Below, one piece after another: positions 1 through 7,863 of a DNA stretch of 15,876 bases (within the stretch, counting starts at the first letter, position 1; each line of letters starts with the position of its first letter). Both the position numbers and the translations under genes were made by a program. Below the pieces are notes generated by a model. That model was not told the DNA's origin and did not search any database. It worked only from the letters and a program-made list of their open reading frames with translations. Source of the DNA: JBDHDH01 sp039591615 (lineage in GTDB: Bacteria; Gemmatimonadota; Gemmatimonadetes; Gemmatimonadales; GWC2-71-9); assembly GCA_039591615.1 (NCBI GenBank), contig JBDHDH010000084.1, positions 1-15,876 on the forward strand, written 5' to 3'.

Positions 1-102
1 CAGCGTGATCGCCGCGGTCAACGTCGTCTTCCCATGATCGACGTGCCCAATCGTCCCGACGTTCACATGCGGCTTCGTCCGCTCAAACTTCGCCTTGGCC
101 AT
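1..102 (-). CDS. tuf: Elongation factor Tu, 5' end only (cut by the window edge)
   Basis: EF-Tu is the GTPase that delivers aminoacyl-tRNA to the ribosome. Only the first 34 residues are present. They start MAKAKFERTKPHVNVGTIGH, and the G1/P-loop GHVDHGKT is at residues 19-26, which is diagnostic for EF-Tu. The ATG at 102 is preceded by AGAGGAA about 8 nt upstream, a good ribosome binding site. The gene follows fusA after 54 nt, the standard fusA-tuf order of the str operon, and is probably co-transcribed with it. A second tuf fragment (its 3' end) lies at the other edge of the window, so the genome has two tuf genes unless the sequence is circular or misassembled. Confidence 0.97.
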   Translation of the reverse strand, partial: MAKAKFERTKPHVNVGTIGHVDHGKTTLTAAITL

Positions 103-156
103 GATCGTGGTTCCTCTCGTGCTTACCTTCGTCCTAGTGCTCTTGGTTTACGGATC

Positions 157-2289
157 CTATCCCTTCACCTTGCTGACGATCTCTTCCGCCTTCTGTTTCG
201 GTACCTCGGCGTAGTGCGAGAATTGCATCGAGTACACGGCCCGTCCCTGACTGAGAGACCGGAGCCGCGTCGAGTAGCCGAACATCTCCGCCAACGGCAC
301 ACTGGCCGCAATCACCTGCGCTTCACCCCGGTGGGTCATGCCGCCGATGCGTCCACGACGGCCGTTCAGATCGCCCATCACATCCCCCATGTATTCGGCA
401 GGGGTGACCACCTCCACGTCCATGATGGGTTCCAGCAGCACGGGCTTCGCGCGGGACACCGCCTCCTTGAACGCCATGGAGCCGGCCACTTTGAACGCCA
501 TCTCACTCGAGTCGACGTCGTGATAACTCCCATCTATGAGCTCGACGAGCACATCCACCACTGGGTACCCTGCGAGCACGCCGGCTTCCAGTGCCTCTTT
601 CACGCCGTTCTCAACAGGACCAATGTACTCTCGCGGGATGACCCCCCCGACGATCTTGTCTTCGAACGCGAACCCGTGTCCGGCCTCGGTAGGTGCGAGA
701 TTGATCACCACATGACCGTACTGACCACGACCGCCGGTCTGGCGGACGAATTTGACCTCGACTTCCTCGACACGCTTCCGAACGGTCTCACGATACGCGA
801 CCTGCGGTCGTCCGACGTTGGCCTCCACCTTGAACTCCCGCTTCATGCGGTCGACCAGAATCTCGAGATGGAGCTCTCCCATACCTGAGATGATGGTCTG
901 CCCCGTTTCCTGGTCGGTCCGCACGTGAAACGTGGGGTCCTCCTCCGAGAGCTTCAGGAGGGCCGCTGAGAGCTTGTCCTGATCCGCCTTCGTCTTTGGC
1001 TCAATCGCCACCGAGATCACGGGCTCCGGGAACCGCATGATCTCGAGGATGATTGGGTTCTCGGCGTCGCACAGCGTATCACCTGTCCTCGTCTCCTTGA
1101 GCCCGATGGCCGCTGCGATGTCACCGGCTCGGACTTCCGAGATCTCCTCGCGCTTGTTGGCGTGCATCTGGAGTAGGCGCCCGATTCGCTCCCGCCGGTC
1201 TTTCGTGGAGTTGTACACGTAGGACCCGGAAGTGAGCACGCCGGAGTACACCCGGAAGAAGGTGAGTTTCCCTACGTACGGATCCGTGGCGATCTTGAAG
1301 GCCAACGCGCTGAACGGCTCGTCGTCAGATGCCCTCCGCTCGACGAATGTCTCGTCGTGATGGGGGAGATGCCCCATGACCGCCGGAACCTCGACGGGAC
1401 TGGGGAGGTAGTCGATGATGCCGTCGAGGAGTCGCTGCACCCCCTTGTTCTTGAAGGCGGCCCCGCAGAAGACGGGCACCAACCGACCCGACACGGTCGC
1501 CTTCCGGATCGCCCGTCGGACCTCCTCCTCGGTCAGCTCCTGGCCATCGAGATACTTCTGAAGCAACTCCTCATCGTGTTCCACCGCGGCCTCGATGAGG
1601 TCGTGTCGGAGCTGAGCAACCCGCTCCCGGAAAACATCGGGAACGGGTCCTTCCACCCACCGCACGCCCAACGACTCCTCGTCGTAGACCACCTCGACCT
1701 GCCGTACGATGTCAATGAGCCCTGTAAAGAGCTCACCACCCCCCAGCGGATACTGCACAGGGTGCGCGCTCGCCCCCAAACGCTCTCGAATCATGCTCAG
1801 GCACCGGTCAAAATCAGCGCCGATTCGGTCCATCTTGTTGACTAAGATGATCCGGGGCACACCATATCGATCGGCCTGTCGCCATACGGTTTCTGTCTGG
1901 GGCTCAACCCCTGCCACCGCGTCGAGGATGGCCACTGCTCCATCGAGCACTCGGAGCGATCGCTCCACCTCGACGGTGAAATCGACATGGCCCGGCGTGT
2001 CGATGATGTTGATCTGATAGAGATCATCGAAGCGCTGCCACAGACAGAAGGTAGCGGCGGACGTGATAGTAATCCCGCGCTCTTGCTCCTGCTCCATCCA
2101 GTCCATCGTGGCGGTGCCCTCGTGCACCTCGCCGAGCCTGTAGGTGCGACCGGTGTAGTATAGGATGCGCTCGGTCGTCGTCGTCTTACCGGCATCGATG
2201 TGAGCCATGATGCCGATATTGCGAATCTTATCGAGAGCCGTGGTCCTGGGCATTTCGAGAGCCGTGGTCCTGGGCATTTTCTTATTCAT
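157..2289 (-). CDS. fusA: Translation elongation factor G
   Basis: EF-G is the GTPase that moves tRNA and mRNA through the ribosome and, with RRF, helps recycle it. From the ATG at 2289 the protein has 710 residues, close to the usual ~700. Visible motifs are G1 AHIDAGKT at 29-36, G3 DTPGH at 97-101 and G4 NKMD at 151-154. Domains II-V follow without a break and the protein ends SKVKG. The start is uncertain. A 24-bp duplication places in-frame ATGs at 2277 and 2253, and the one at 2253 gives the usual family N-terminus (MPRTTALDKIRN). I chose 2289 because a GAGGGAAGGG purine run lies 13 nt upstream; the other two lack a well-placed site, and a GTG at 2292 is also possible. The frame stays open 43 codons further upstream, which I read as chance. 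It lies 246 nt after rpsG and 54 nt before tuf. Confidence 0.97.
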   Translation of the reverse strand: MNKKMPRTTALEMPRTTALDKIRNIGIMAHIDAGKTTTTERILYYTGRTYRLGEVHEGTATMDWMEQEQERGITITSAATFCLWQRFDDLYQINIIDTPGHVDFTVEVERSLRVLDGAVAILDAVAGVEPQTETVWRQADRYGVPRIILVNKMDRIGADFDRCLSMIRERLGASAHPVQYPLGGGELFTGLIDIVRQVEVVYDEESLGVRWVEGPVPDVFRERVAQLRHDLIEAAVEHDEELLQKYLDGQELTEEEVRRAIRKATVSGRLVPVFCGAAFKNKGVQRLLDGIIDYLPSPVEVPAVMGHLPHHDETFVERRASDDEPFSALAFKIATDPYVGKLTFFRVYSGVLTSGSYVYNSTKDRRERIGRLLQMHANKREEISEVRAGDIAAAIGLKETRTGDTLCDAENPIILEIMRFPEPVISVAIEPKTKADQDKLSAALLKLSEEDPTFHVRTDQETGQTIISGMGELHLEILVDRMKREFKVEANVGRPQVAYRETVRKRVEEVEVKFVRQTGGRGQYGHVVINLAPTEAGHGFAFEDKIVGGVIPREYIGPVENGVKEALEAGVLAGYPVVDVLVELIDGSYHDVDSSEMAFKVAGSMAFKEAVSRAKPVLLEPIMDVEVVTPAEYMGDVMGDLNGRRGRIGGMTHRGEAQVIAASVPLAEMFGYSTRLRSLSQGRAVYSMQFSHYAEVPKQKAEEIVSKVKG
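2232..2279 (-). repeat. Perfect 24-bp tandem duplication at the fusA start
   Basis: Two adjacent identical 24-bp units (2232-2255 and 2256-2279) lie in frame. Each encodes MPRTTALE or MPRTTALD (the last residue is set by the junction) and each carries its own ATG. The unit length is a multiple of three, so the reading frame is kept. The downstream copy corresponds to the conserved EF-G N-terminus, so the upstream copy is the extra one. It adds eight residues or displaces the start codon from its ribosome binding site. Confidence 0.95.
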
Positions 2290-2535
2290 CACAACGCGAT
2301 CGCCCTTCCCTCGTGCAAGAGCCCGCCTGGTCGAAGCTATCCATCGCGGCAGCGAAAAAGCGGGGCGACCGTGATCCCTCGGAGGATAGGTCTCGCTCCG
2401 CAGTCGGCCGGGTCTCACCCTGCGCCGCCGGATGGACCGCCCAAAGGCAGTCTCCGGAAGTTGTTTAGTTTCCTGGCGGGTGCGGGTCAGATTCGCGGTA
2501 TCTGCACTACCCCGCGCACGCCGTACGCCGTATCA

Positions 2536-3006
2536 TCACCACCGGTAATGGGCGAAGGCTCGGTTCGCCTCGGCCATCCGGTGTGTGTCGTCCTTCTTCT
2601 TGATCGAGCTGCCATCGCCCCTCGACGCGGCAATCAGCTCCCCCGCGAGGCGCTCCGCCATCGATTTCTCGCTCCGGGCCCGCGCAAAGCCGATGATCCA
2701 GCGCATCGCCAGCGAGGTCCGCCGATCCGGCCGGACCTCCACGGGCACCTGATACGTCGCACCGCCGACCCGGCGACTCTTCACTTCCAACGTCGGCTTC
2801 ACGTTGCTCACTGCCTGCTTGAACACCTGCACGCCTGGCTGACTGGTCCGTTGCTCGATCAGATCCATGGCGTCGTAAAACGTGCGCTCGGCCGTTGACT
2901 TCTTCCCATCGAGCATCAGCTTGTTGACGAACTTCGTCACCGTCTGGCTGTCGTACCGCGGATCGGGCGGCGACGGTCGCTTGACGGCTCGCTGACGCCT
3001 GCTCAT
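2536..3006 (-). CDS. rpsG: 30S ribosomal protein S7
   Basis: S7 is the primary 16S rRNA-binding protein of the 30S head and lines the tRNA exit site. The 156-residue product matches the family in length and contains its conserved stretches: FVNKLMLDGKKSTAERTFYD near residues 26-45, RRVGGATYQVPVEVRPDRR around 78-96, and a C-terminal HRMAEANRAFAHYRW. The ATG overlaps the rpsL stop codon by 4 nt (ATGA), and GAGG sits 5 nt upstream inside rpsL, indicating translational coupling. In E. coli, S7 represses its operon by binding the rpsL-rpsG intercistronic RNA. That spacer is absent here, so any such control must use another site. Confidence 0.98.
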   Translation of the reverse strand: MSRRQRAVKRPSPPDPRYDSQTVTKFVNKLMLDGKKSTAERTFYDAMDLIEQRTSQPGVQVFKQAVSNVKPTLEVKSRRVGGATYQVPVEVRPDRRTSLAMRWIIGFARARSEKSMAERLAGELIAASRGDGSSIKKKDDTHRMAEANRAFAHYRW

Positions 3007-3374
3007 TTCGGCCTCTTCGCACCGTACTTGGAGCGGCTCTGCTTTCGATCGCTCACCCCGGCGGCATCGAGGGTCCCCCGAATGATGTGATACCGCACGC
3101 CGGGCAGATCCTTCACCCGGCCGCCACGAATGAGCACGATGCTGTGTTCCTGGAGGTTGTGCCCCTCGCCCGGGATATAGCTGGTCACCTCGAACCCGTT
3201 GGTCAGCCGCACGCGGGCCACCTTACGTAGCGCCGAGTTGGGCTTCTTCGGCGTGGTGGTATAGACACGTGTGCACACTCCCCGCTTCTGGGGGTTTCCT
3301 TTGAGAGCGGGTGCCTTTTCCTTCTTGGCGACCTCGTGGCGTCCGCTGCGGACGAGCTGATTGATGGTCGGCAT
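3003..3374 (-). CDS. rpsL: 30S ribosomal protein S12
   Basis: S12 lies at the decoding centre and affects accuracy and streptomycin response. I place the start at the ATG at 3374, giving 123 residues beginning MPTINQLVR, the universal S12 N-terminus. A TTG at 3389 in the same frame would add five residues but has no ribosome binding site. The GGAG before the chosen ATG is only 3 nt away, unusually close. The conserved TTTPKKPNSALRK loop has both lysines (43 and 44), and K88-D89 precede LPGVRYH, so the usual streptomycin-resistance positions look wild type. It is the first gene after rpoC, separated by 162 nt that hold a terminator-like hairpin, so it may begin its own transcript. Confidence 0.98.
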   Translation of the reverse strand: MPTINQLVRSGRHEVAKKEKAPALKGNPQKRGVCTRVYTTTPKKPNSALRKVARVRLTNGFEVTSYIPGEGHNLQEHSIVLIRGGRVKDLPGVRYHIIRGTLDAAGVSDRKQSRSKYGAKRPK

Positions 3375-3402
3375 GAGCTCCAGAAACAACCAGAATACAG
3401 AT

Positions 3403-3421
3403 CGATCCCAACGTGGGATCG
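3403..3421. promoter_or_regulatory. 19-nt palindrome upstream of rpsL
   Basis: An 8-bp perfect inverted repeat (CGATCCCA / TGGGATCG) with a 3-nt centre (ACG) lies 29 nt upstream of the rpsL ATG. It directly follows a possible -10 hexamer. It could be a DNA operator or a hairpin in the 5' leader of the rpsL transcript. No regulator can be named from the sequence. Confidence 0.45.
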
Positions 3422-3450
3422 ACTATAGCCTTGGCAACGTAGAAGGGCCA
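3422..3450 (-). promoter_or_regulatory. Weak candidate promoter for rpsL-rpsG-fusA-tuf
   Basis: On the minus strand TATAGT (3422-3427) matches the sigma-70 -10 consensus at five of six positions. The hexamer 17 nt upstream, TGGCCC (3445-3450), is a poor -35 and lies inside the terminator-like stem. A TTGACG in the hairpin loop pairs at 17 nt only with TACGTT, also poor. A promoter here is plausible because a hairpin separates rpoC from rpsL, but the sequence support is thin. Confidence 0.22.
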
Positions 3451-3474
3451 GCCCGTAACGTCAAGGGCTGGCCC
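3445..3474 (-). terminator. Terminator-like hairpin after rpoC
   Basis: A perfect 10-bp GC-rich stem (GGGCCAGCCC / GGGCTGGCCC) with a 10-nt loop lies 63 nt past the rpoC stop. On the minus strand it is followed by TTCTACGTT, a broken rather than pure U tract. It could be a partial intrinsic terminator that lowers read-through from rpoBC into rpsL, or an RNA processing site. The inverted repeat is certain; its function is inferred. Confidence 0.6.
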
Positions 3475-3536
3475 GGTTTCCACGCTCGGCTCTTCGACCC
3501 CGGGCTGCCGGCAAGCCGCGAGGAGCGGAGGGGGCG

Positions 3537-6500
3537 CTACGCCTCTGCTTCTGCTGGTTGCTTCACGGGAGCCACGAAGGGGCTCGGTACCGCCTCGGCT
3601 TCTTCCTCCGCTGCCACGGGCGGCGGCTCGAAGCCAGCTGGCGGCTCGAGCTCGATCTCCGAGTAGCGATAGACCCCCGTTCCGGCGGGGATCAAGTGGC
3701 CGATGATGATGTTCTCCTTTAGCCCCAGGAGGTCGTCCCGGGCCCCGCGGATAGCTGCATCCGTCAGCACGCGGGTCGTCTCCTGGAACGAGGCCGCTGA
3801 GATGAACGACTGCGTCGTGAGCGAGGCCTTGGTGATTCCCAGCAGCAGGGGCTCGCTCGTGGCCGGCTTGCCGTCCTTCATCACCACGCGGTCGTTCTTT
3901 TCCCGGAACACGACCTTATCGACGTGCTCTCCTTCGAGGAAGTCGGTGTCGCCAGGATCGATCACCCGCACCTTTTGCAGCATTTGGCGTACGATCACGC
4001 CAATATGCTTGTCGTTGATCTTCACGCCCTGGAGCCGATAGACCTCCTGCACTTCGTTGAGGAGGTACTCCTGGACGGCCCGGGGACCCTTGATCCGCAA
4101 GATATCGTGGGGATTCACCGGACCTTCCGTGAGCCGATCGCCAGCCCGGACCTTGTCCCCCTCGTGCACGCGGAGGTGTTTGCCGGCCGGGACCTCATAG
4201 AGTTGCGGGTCCCCACTATCCGGCTGCACGATGATCTCGCGCTTGCCGCGTTTGATGTCCCCGAACTTCACGACGCCGTCGACCTCGGAGATCGTGGCTG
4301 GGTCCTTCGGACGACGCGCCTCGAACAGCTCCGCCACCCGAGGCAAACCACCGGTGATATCGCGCGTCTTGTACGCCTCGCGGGAGATCTTGGAGAGGGT
4401 ATGGCCAGCATGCACCTTTTGGCCGTCCTCAACCGTGAGCTGGGCGCCTTCCGGGATGACATAGTCCCGCACCTTGCGCTCGCGATCTCCCTTCTTCTGC
4501 ACGATCTCGATGTGGGGATGGAGCTTCTTCTCACGATCTTCCACAATAACCCGCTGCCGCATGCCCGTGATCTCGTCCAGCTCCTCCCGGACGGTCTCGT
4601 CCTCGAGGATGTCCACGAACCGGACCTTGCCCGGCACATCCGTGATGATCGGATTACTGTACGGATCCCAGGTGAACAACAGCGATTCCTTGGCCCCGGT
4701 GGCCGGATTGGGCGTCGGCTTGATGTGTTCTCCATCGTCCACCTTCAGTGTGGCCCCGAGGGGAGTCTGGAACCGTGACCGCACCTGCCCGTCTGCGTCT
4801 TGGAGGATGAGCTCGCCGTCGTATCCGGTGACGACCTTGTGTTTCTGACCAGCCTCGCCGGTTACCTGCACTACCTGGAGCCGATCGCCGTAGGCGATGG
4901 TGCCTTCGAGCTTGGTCTTTCGCGAGGTTTGCTCGGCGATGCGGGCGGCCGTACCGCCAATGTGGAAGGTCCGAAGCGTGAGCTGCGTGCCGGGCTCGCC
5001 GATCGACTGCGCGGCGAGGATACCGACGGCCTCACCCAGATCCACCATCTCCATGGTGGCGAGGTTCCGCCCGTAACACATACGGCAGATACCCCGACGC
5101 GCTTCACATGTGAGGACGGAGCGGATCTTCACCTTCTCAATACCGGCGTCCTCGATGGCGGAAGCGGTGTCTTCGTCGGTGAGAGTGCCCGCTGCCACCA
5201 GGAGTTTCGGATCCCCGTGTTCATCCCGCTCGTGCGGATCGAACACATCATTTGCCGCGACATTCCCGACAATGCGCTCCCGCAGCGGCTCGATGATATC
5301 TTCGCCTTCTTTCAGGGCAGAAATCTCGAGGCCGAGAATCGTGCCGCAATCTTCCTCCGTGACGGTCACGTCCTGCGCCACGTCGACCAGCCGCCGCGTG
5401 AGATAACCGGCGTCGGCGGTCTTCAGCGCCGTGTCAGCCAGTCCCTTCCGGGCGCCGTGGGTGGAGATGAAGTACTCGAGCACCGAGAGACCCTCCCGGA
5501 AGTTCGAACGGATGGGGCTCTCGATCACTTCACCGATGCCGCCGGTGAGCTTCTTCTGCGGTTTCGCCATGAGCCCGCGCATGCCAGCGAGCTGACGGAT
5601 CTGGTCTCGACTCCCGCGGCTCCCGGAATCGAACATCATGAATACGGGATTCAAGCCGCCTCGCGCCTTGGAGAGGTACTTCACCATCGCTTCGGCGATG
5701 TCGTTGTTGGCGTGAGTCCATGCGTCGATCACCTTGTTGTACCGCTCACCGAAGGTGATCTGGCCGGTGGAGTACGCCTTTTGAAAGCGGTCCACCCTCG
5801 CCGTCGCTTCGCCGAGGATCTCCTCCTTCTCCGGGGGAATCTCAAGATCCACCACACCGATGGAGACGCCGCCGACGGTGGCGTACCGGAAGCCAAACTC
5901 CTTCAACCGGTCGAGGAACTGCACGGTGTCCGCGAGACCGGCTGTCCGGTAGGCCTCGAAGACCATATCCGAGAGTTTCTTCTTGGCCGTCACGATGTTC
6001 TGGAATCCGTACTCCGCGATGAGCTGTCGCGGCAGGATGCCGTTGAACAGCACGCGTCCGGCGGTGGTCCCGATCCATTCACTGGTTTGGTCTTCCGCCT
6101 CCGGCGGCGGCTGATACCAGAACCACACCGGTGTGTGGAAGTTCATCCGGCCGCTGGCCACGGCGGTCTCCACTTCGGCCAGCGAGCCCACTCGCGGTGC
6201 ACCCTCGAGCCGCTCCCGGAAGTCTTCGGGAGCCTTCGTCAGGAAGTAGCAGCCCAACACCATGTCCTGGCTCGGCTCGGCCACCGGTTTTCCGTCCGAG
6301 GGCTTGAGGACGTTGTTGCTGGAAATCATCAGCACCCGCGCCTCAAGCTGGGCTTCGAACGACAGCGGCACGTGCACCGCCATCTGGTCACCGTCGAAGT
6401 CGGCGTTGAACGCCGCACAGACCAGAGGGTGGATGCGGATCGCTTTGCCTTCCACCAGCACTGGCTCGAAGGCCTGGATGCCAAGCCGATGCAGGGTTGG

Positions 6501-7853
6501 CGCGCGGTTGAGCAACACGGGGTGATCGTGGATGATCTCCTCCAGGATCTCGTAGACCTCGGGGCTCTCCCGCTCGACGATCTTCTTGGCCCGCTTGACC
6601 GTCTCCGCGATTCCCTTTTCCACCAGCTTGTGGATGATGAAGGGTTTGAACAGCTCCACCGCCATGGTCTTCGGAAGCCCGCACTGATGGAGTCGGAGCT
6701 CCGGACCCACAACGATCACCGAACGGCCAGAGTAGTCCACCCGTTTGCCTAGGAGGTTTTGCCGGAACCGACCCTGCTTCCCCTTGAGCATGTCGGAGAG
6801 GGACTTCAGCGGGCGCTTGCCGCGTCCGCGAATCGCCTTGGAGCGTCGACCGTTGTCAAAGAGGGCGTCGACGGCCTCTTGGAGCATCCGCTTTTCGTTT
6901 CGGAGGATCACCTCCGGCGCGCGATGTTGGATGAGTTTCTGCAACCGGTTGTTCCGGTTGATGACGCGTCGATAGAGGTCATTCAGATCGCTGGTGGCGA
7001 ACCGCCCACCATCCAACGGCACGAGCGGCCGGAGGTCCGGAGGGATAACCGGGACAACGTCCAGGATCATCCATGCCGGATTGTTCCGGTCTTCGCTGGT
7101 TCCGGACGTCCGGAACGCATCCACGATCTTGAGCCGCTTCAGGAGCTGCTTCTTTCGGTGCTGGCTGGTCTCGTTGATCACCTGTTCCCGGAGCTCTTCC
7201 GACAGCTTGTCGACGTCCAGACGATTGAGGAGCTCCCGGACAGCAGGCGCGCCAATGTCGGCGTGGAAGCCGGTGTCCTGCTCCGCCTTCGCTTTGGTCC
7301 GGAGCTCCAGATACCGGTCCTCGTCGAGGAGCTCACGTTCCTTGACCTCCTGCTCCCCCGGATCGATCACGACGTAGTTCGTGTAGTAAATGACCCGCTC
7401 GAGGTCCCGGAGGGTGAAGTCCAAGAGGTTGCCCATGGGGCTCGGGAGCGTCTTGAAGAACCAGATGTGCGCCACCGGAACGGCCAGCTCGATGTGACCC
7501 ATCCGCTCCCGCCGGACTTTGGAGAGCGTCACTTCCACCCCGCATCGGTCGCACACAACCCCACGATAGCGGATGCGCTTGTACTTTCCGCAGTGACATT
7601 CCCAGTCCTTCACCGGCCCGAAGATCCGCTCGCAGAAGAGTCCATCCTTCTCGGGCTTGAACGACCGGTAGTTGATGGTCTCGGGCTTGGTCACCTCACC
7701 CCACGACCACCAGGTGCGCTGTCCCTGCAACGCCAGTCGCTCCCGCTCCTTGGGATCACGAGGTCCTCGAATCTCCTCCGGGCTCGCGATCCGGATCTGA
7801 ATGAAGTCAAAGCTGGAGCCCCGCGTGTCGCGTGCGCTGCGAAAATCTATCAT
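3537..7853 (-). CDS. rpoC: DNA-directed RNA polymerase subunit beta'
   Basis: The largest core subunit carries half of the active site, the DNA clamp and the trigger loop. The product has 1438 residues. The N-terminal zinc site is C86, C88, C101 and C104. The catalytic NADFDGDQM starts at residue 483, with D485, D487 and D489 holding the active-site magnesium. The second zinc site is C836, C916, C923 and C926. The trigger-loop helix QLTLRTFHIGG is at 957-967, including R961 and H964. Between it and DITGGLPRV at about 1165 lies a long SI3-type insertion, as in many Gram-negative phyla. The protein ends in a Pro/Ala/Glu-rich tail. It starts 10 nt after rpoB, and its GGAG overlaps the rpoB stop. 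The WWSWGEVTKPETINYR run suggests Gemmatimonadota, from memory only. Confidence 0.99.
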   Translation of the reverse strand: MIDFRSARDTRGSSFDFIQIRIASPEEIRGPRDPKERERLALQGQRTWWSWGEVTKPETINYRSFKPEKDGLFCERIFGPVKDWECHCGKYKRIRYRGVVCDRCGVEVTLSKVRRERMGHIELAVPVAHIWFFKTLPSPMGNLLDFTLRDLERVIYYTNYVVIDPGEQEVKERELLDEDRYLELRTKAKAEQDTGFHADIGAPAVRELLNRLDVDKLSEELREQVINETSQHRKKQLLKRLKIVDAFRTSGTSEDRNNPAWMILDVVPVIPPDLRPLVPLDGGRFATSDLNDLYRRVINRNNRLQKLIQHRAPEVILRNEKRMLQEAVDALFDNGRRSKAIRGRGKRPLKSLSDMLKGKQGRFRQNLLGKRVDYSGRSVIVVGPELRLHQCGLPKTMAVELFKPFIIHKLVEKGIAETVKRAKKIVERESPEVYEILEEIIHDHPVLLNRAPTLHRLGIQAFEPVLVEGKAIRIHPLVCAAFNADFDGDQMAVHVPLSFEAQLEARVLMISSNNVLKPSDGKPVAEPSQDMVLGCYFLTKAPEDFRERLEGAPRVGSLAEVETAVASGRMNFHTPVWFWYQPPPEAEDQTSEWIGTTAGRVLFNGILPRQLIAEYGFQNIVTAKKKLSDMVFEAYRTAGLADTVQFLDRLKEFGFRYATVGGVSIGVVDLEIPPEKEEILGEATARVDRFQKAYSTGQITFGERYNKVIDAWTHANNDIAEAMVKYLSKARGGLNPVFMMFDSGSRGSRDQIRQLAGMRGLMAKPQKKLTGGIGEVIESPIRSNFREGLSVLEYFISTHGARKGLADTALKTADAGYLTRRLVDVAQDVTVTEEDCGTILGLEISALKEGEDIIEPLRERIVGNVAANDVFDPHERDEHGDPKLLVAAGTLTDEDTASAIEDAGIEKVKIRSVLTCEARRGICRMCYGRNLATMEMVDLGEAVGILAAQSIGEPGTQLTLRTFHIGGTAARIAEQTSRKTKLEGTIAYGDRLQVVQVTGEAGQKHKVVTGYDGELILQDADGQVRSRFQTPLGATLKVDDGEHIKPTPNPATGAKESLLFTWDPYSNPIITDVPGKVRFVDILEDETVREELDEITGMRQRVIVEDREKKLHPHIEIVQKKGDRERKVRDYVIPEGAQLTVEDGQKVHAGHTLSKISREAYKTRDITGGLPRVAELFEARRPKDPATISEVDGVVKFGDIKRGKREIIVQPDSGDPQLYEVPAGKHLRVHEGDKVRAGDRLTEGPVNPHDILRIKGPRAVQEYLLNEVQEVYRLQGVKINDKHIGVIVRQMLQKVRVIDPGDTDFLEGEHVDKVVFREKNDRVVMKDGKPATSEPLLLGITKASLTTQSFISAASFQETTRVLTDAAIRGARDDLLGLKENIIIGHLIPAGTGVYRYSEIELEPPAGFEPPPVAAEEEAEAVPSPFVAPVKQPAEAEA

Positions 7854-7863
7854 CGCTCGTCTC

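Noticed and set aside
2290..2418. N-terminal extension of EF-G by 43 residues
   Set aside because: The frame is open but the residues (rich in Arg and Pro) have no counterpart in EF-G, and a ribosome binding site sits just before 2289.
3375..3389. TTG start for rpsL at 3389
   Set aside because: It would add five residues before the universal MPTINQLVR and has no upstream purine-rich site.
4800..6752. 650-codon open frame on the plus strand
   Set aside because: It lies entirely antisense to rpoC. Its translation resembles no family I know, is rich in Arg, His, Leu and Asp, and is the usual shadow of a GC-rich gene with biased third positions.
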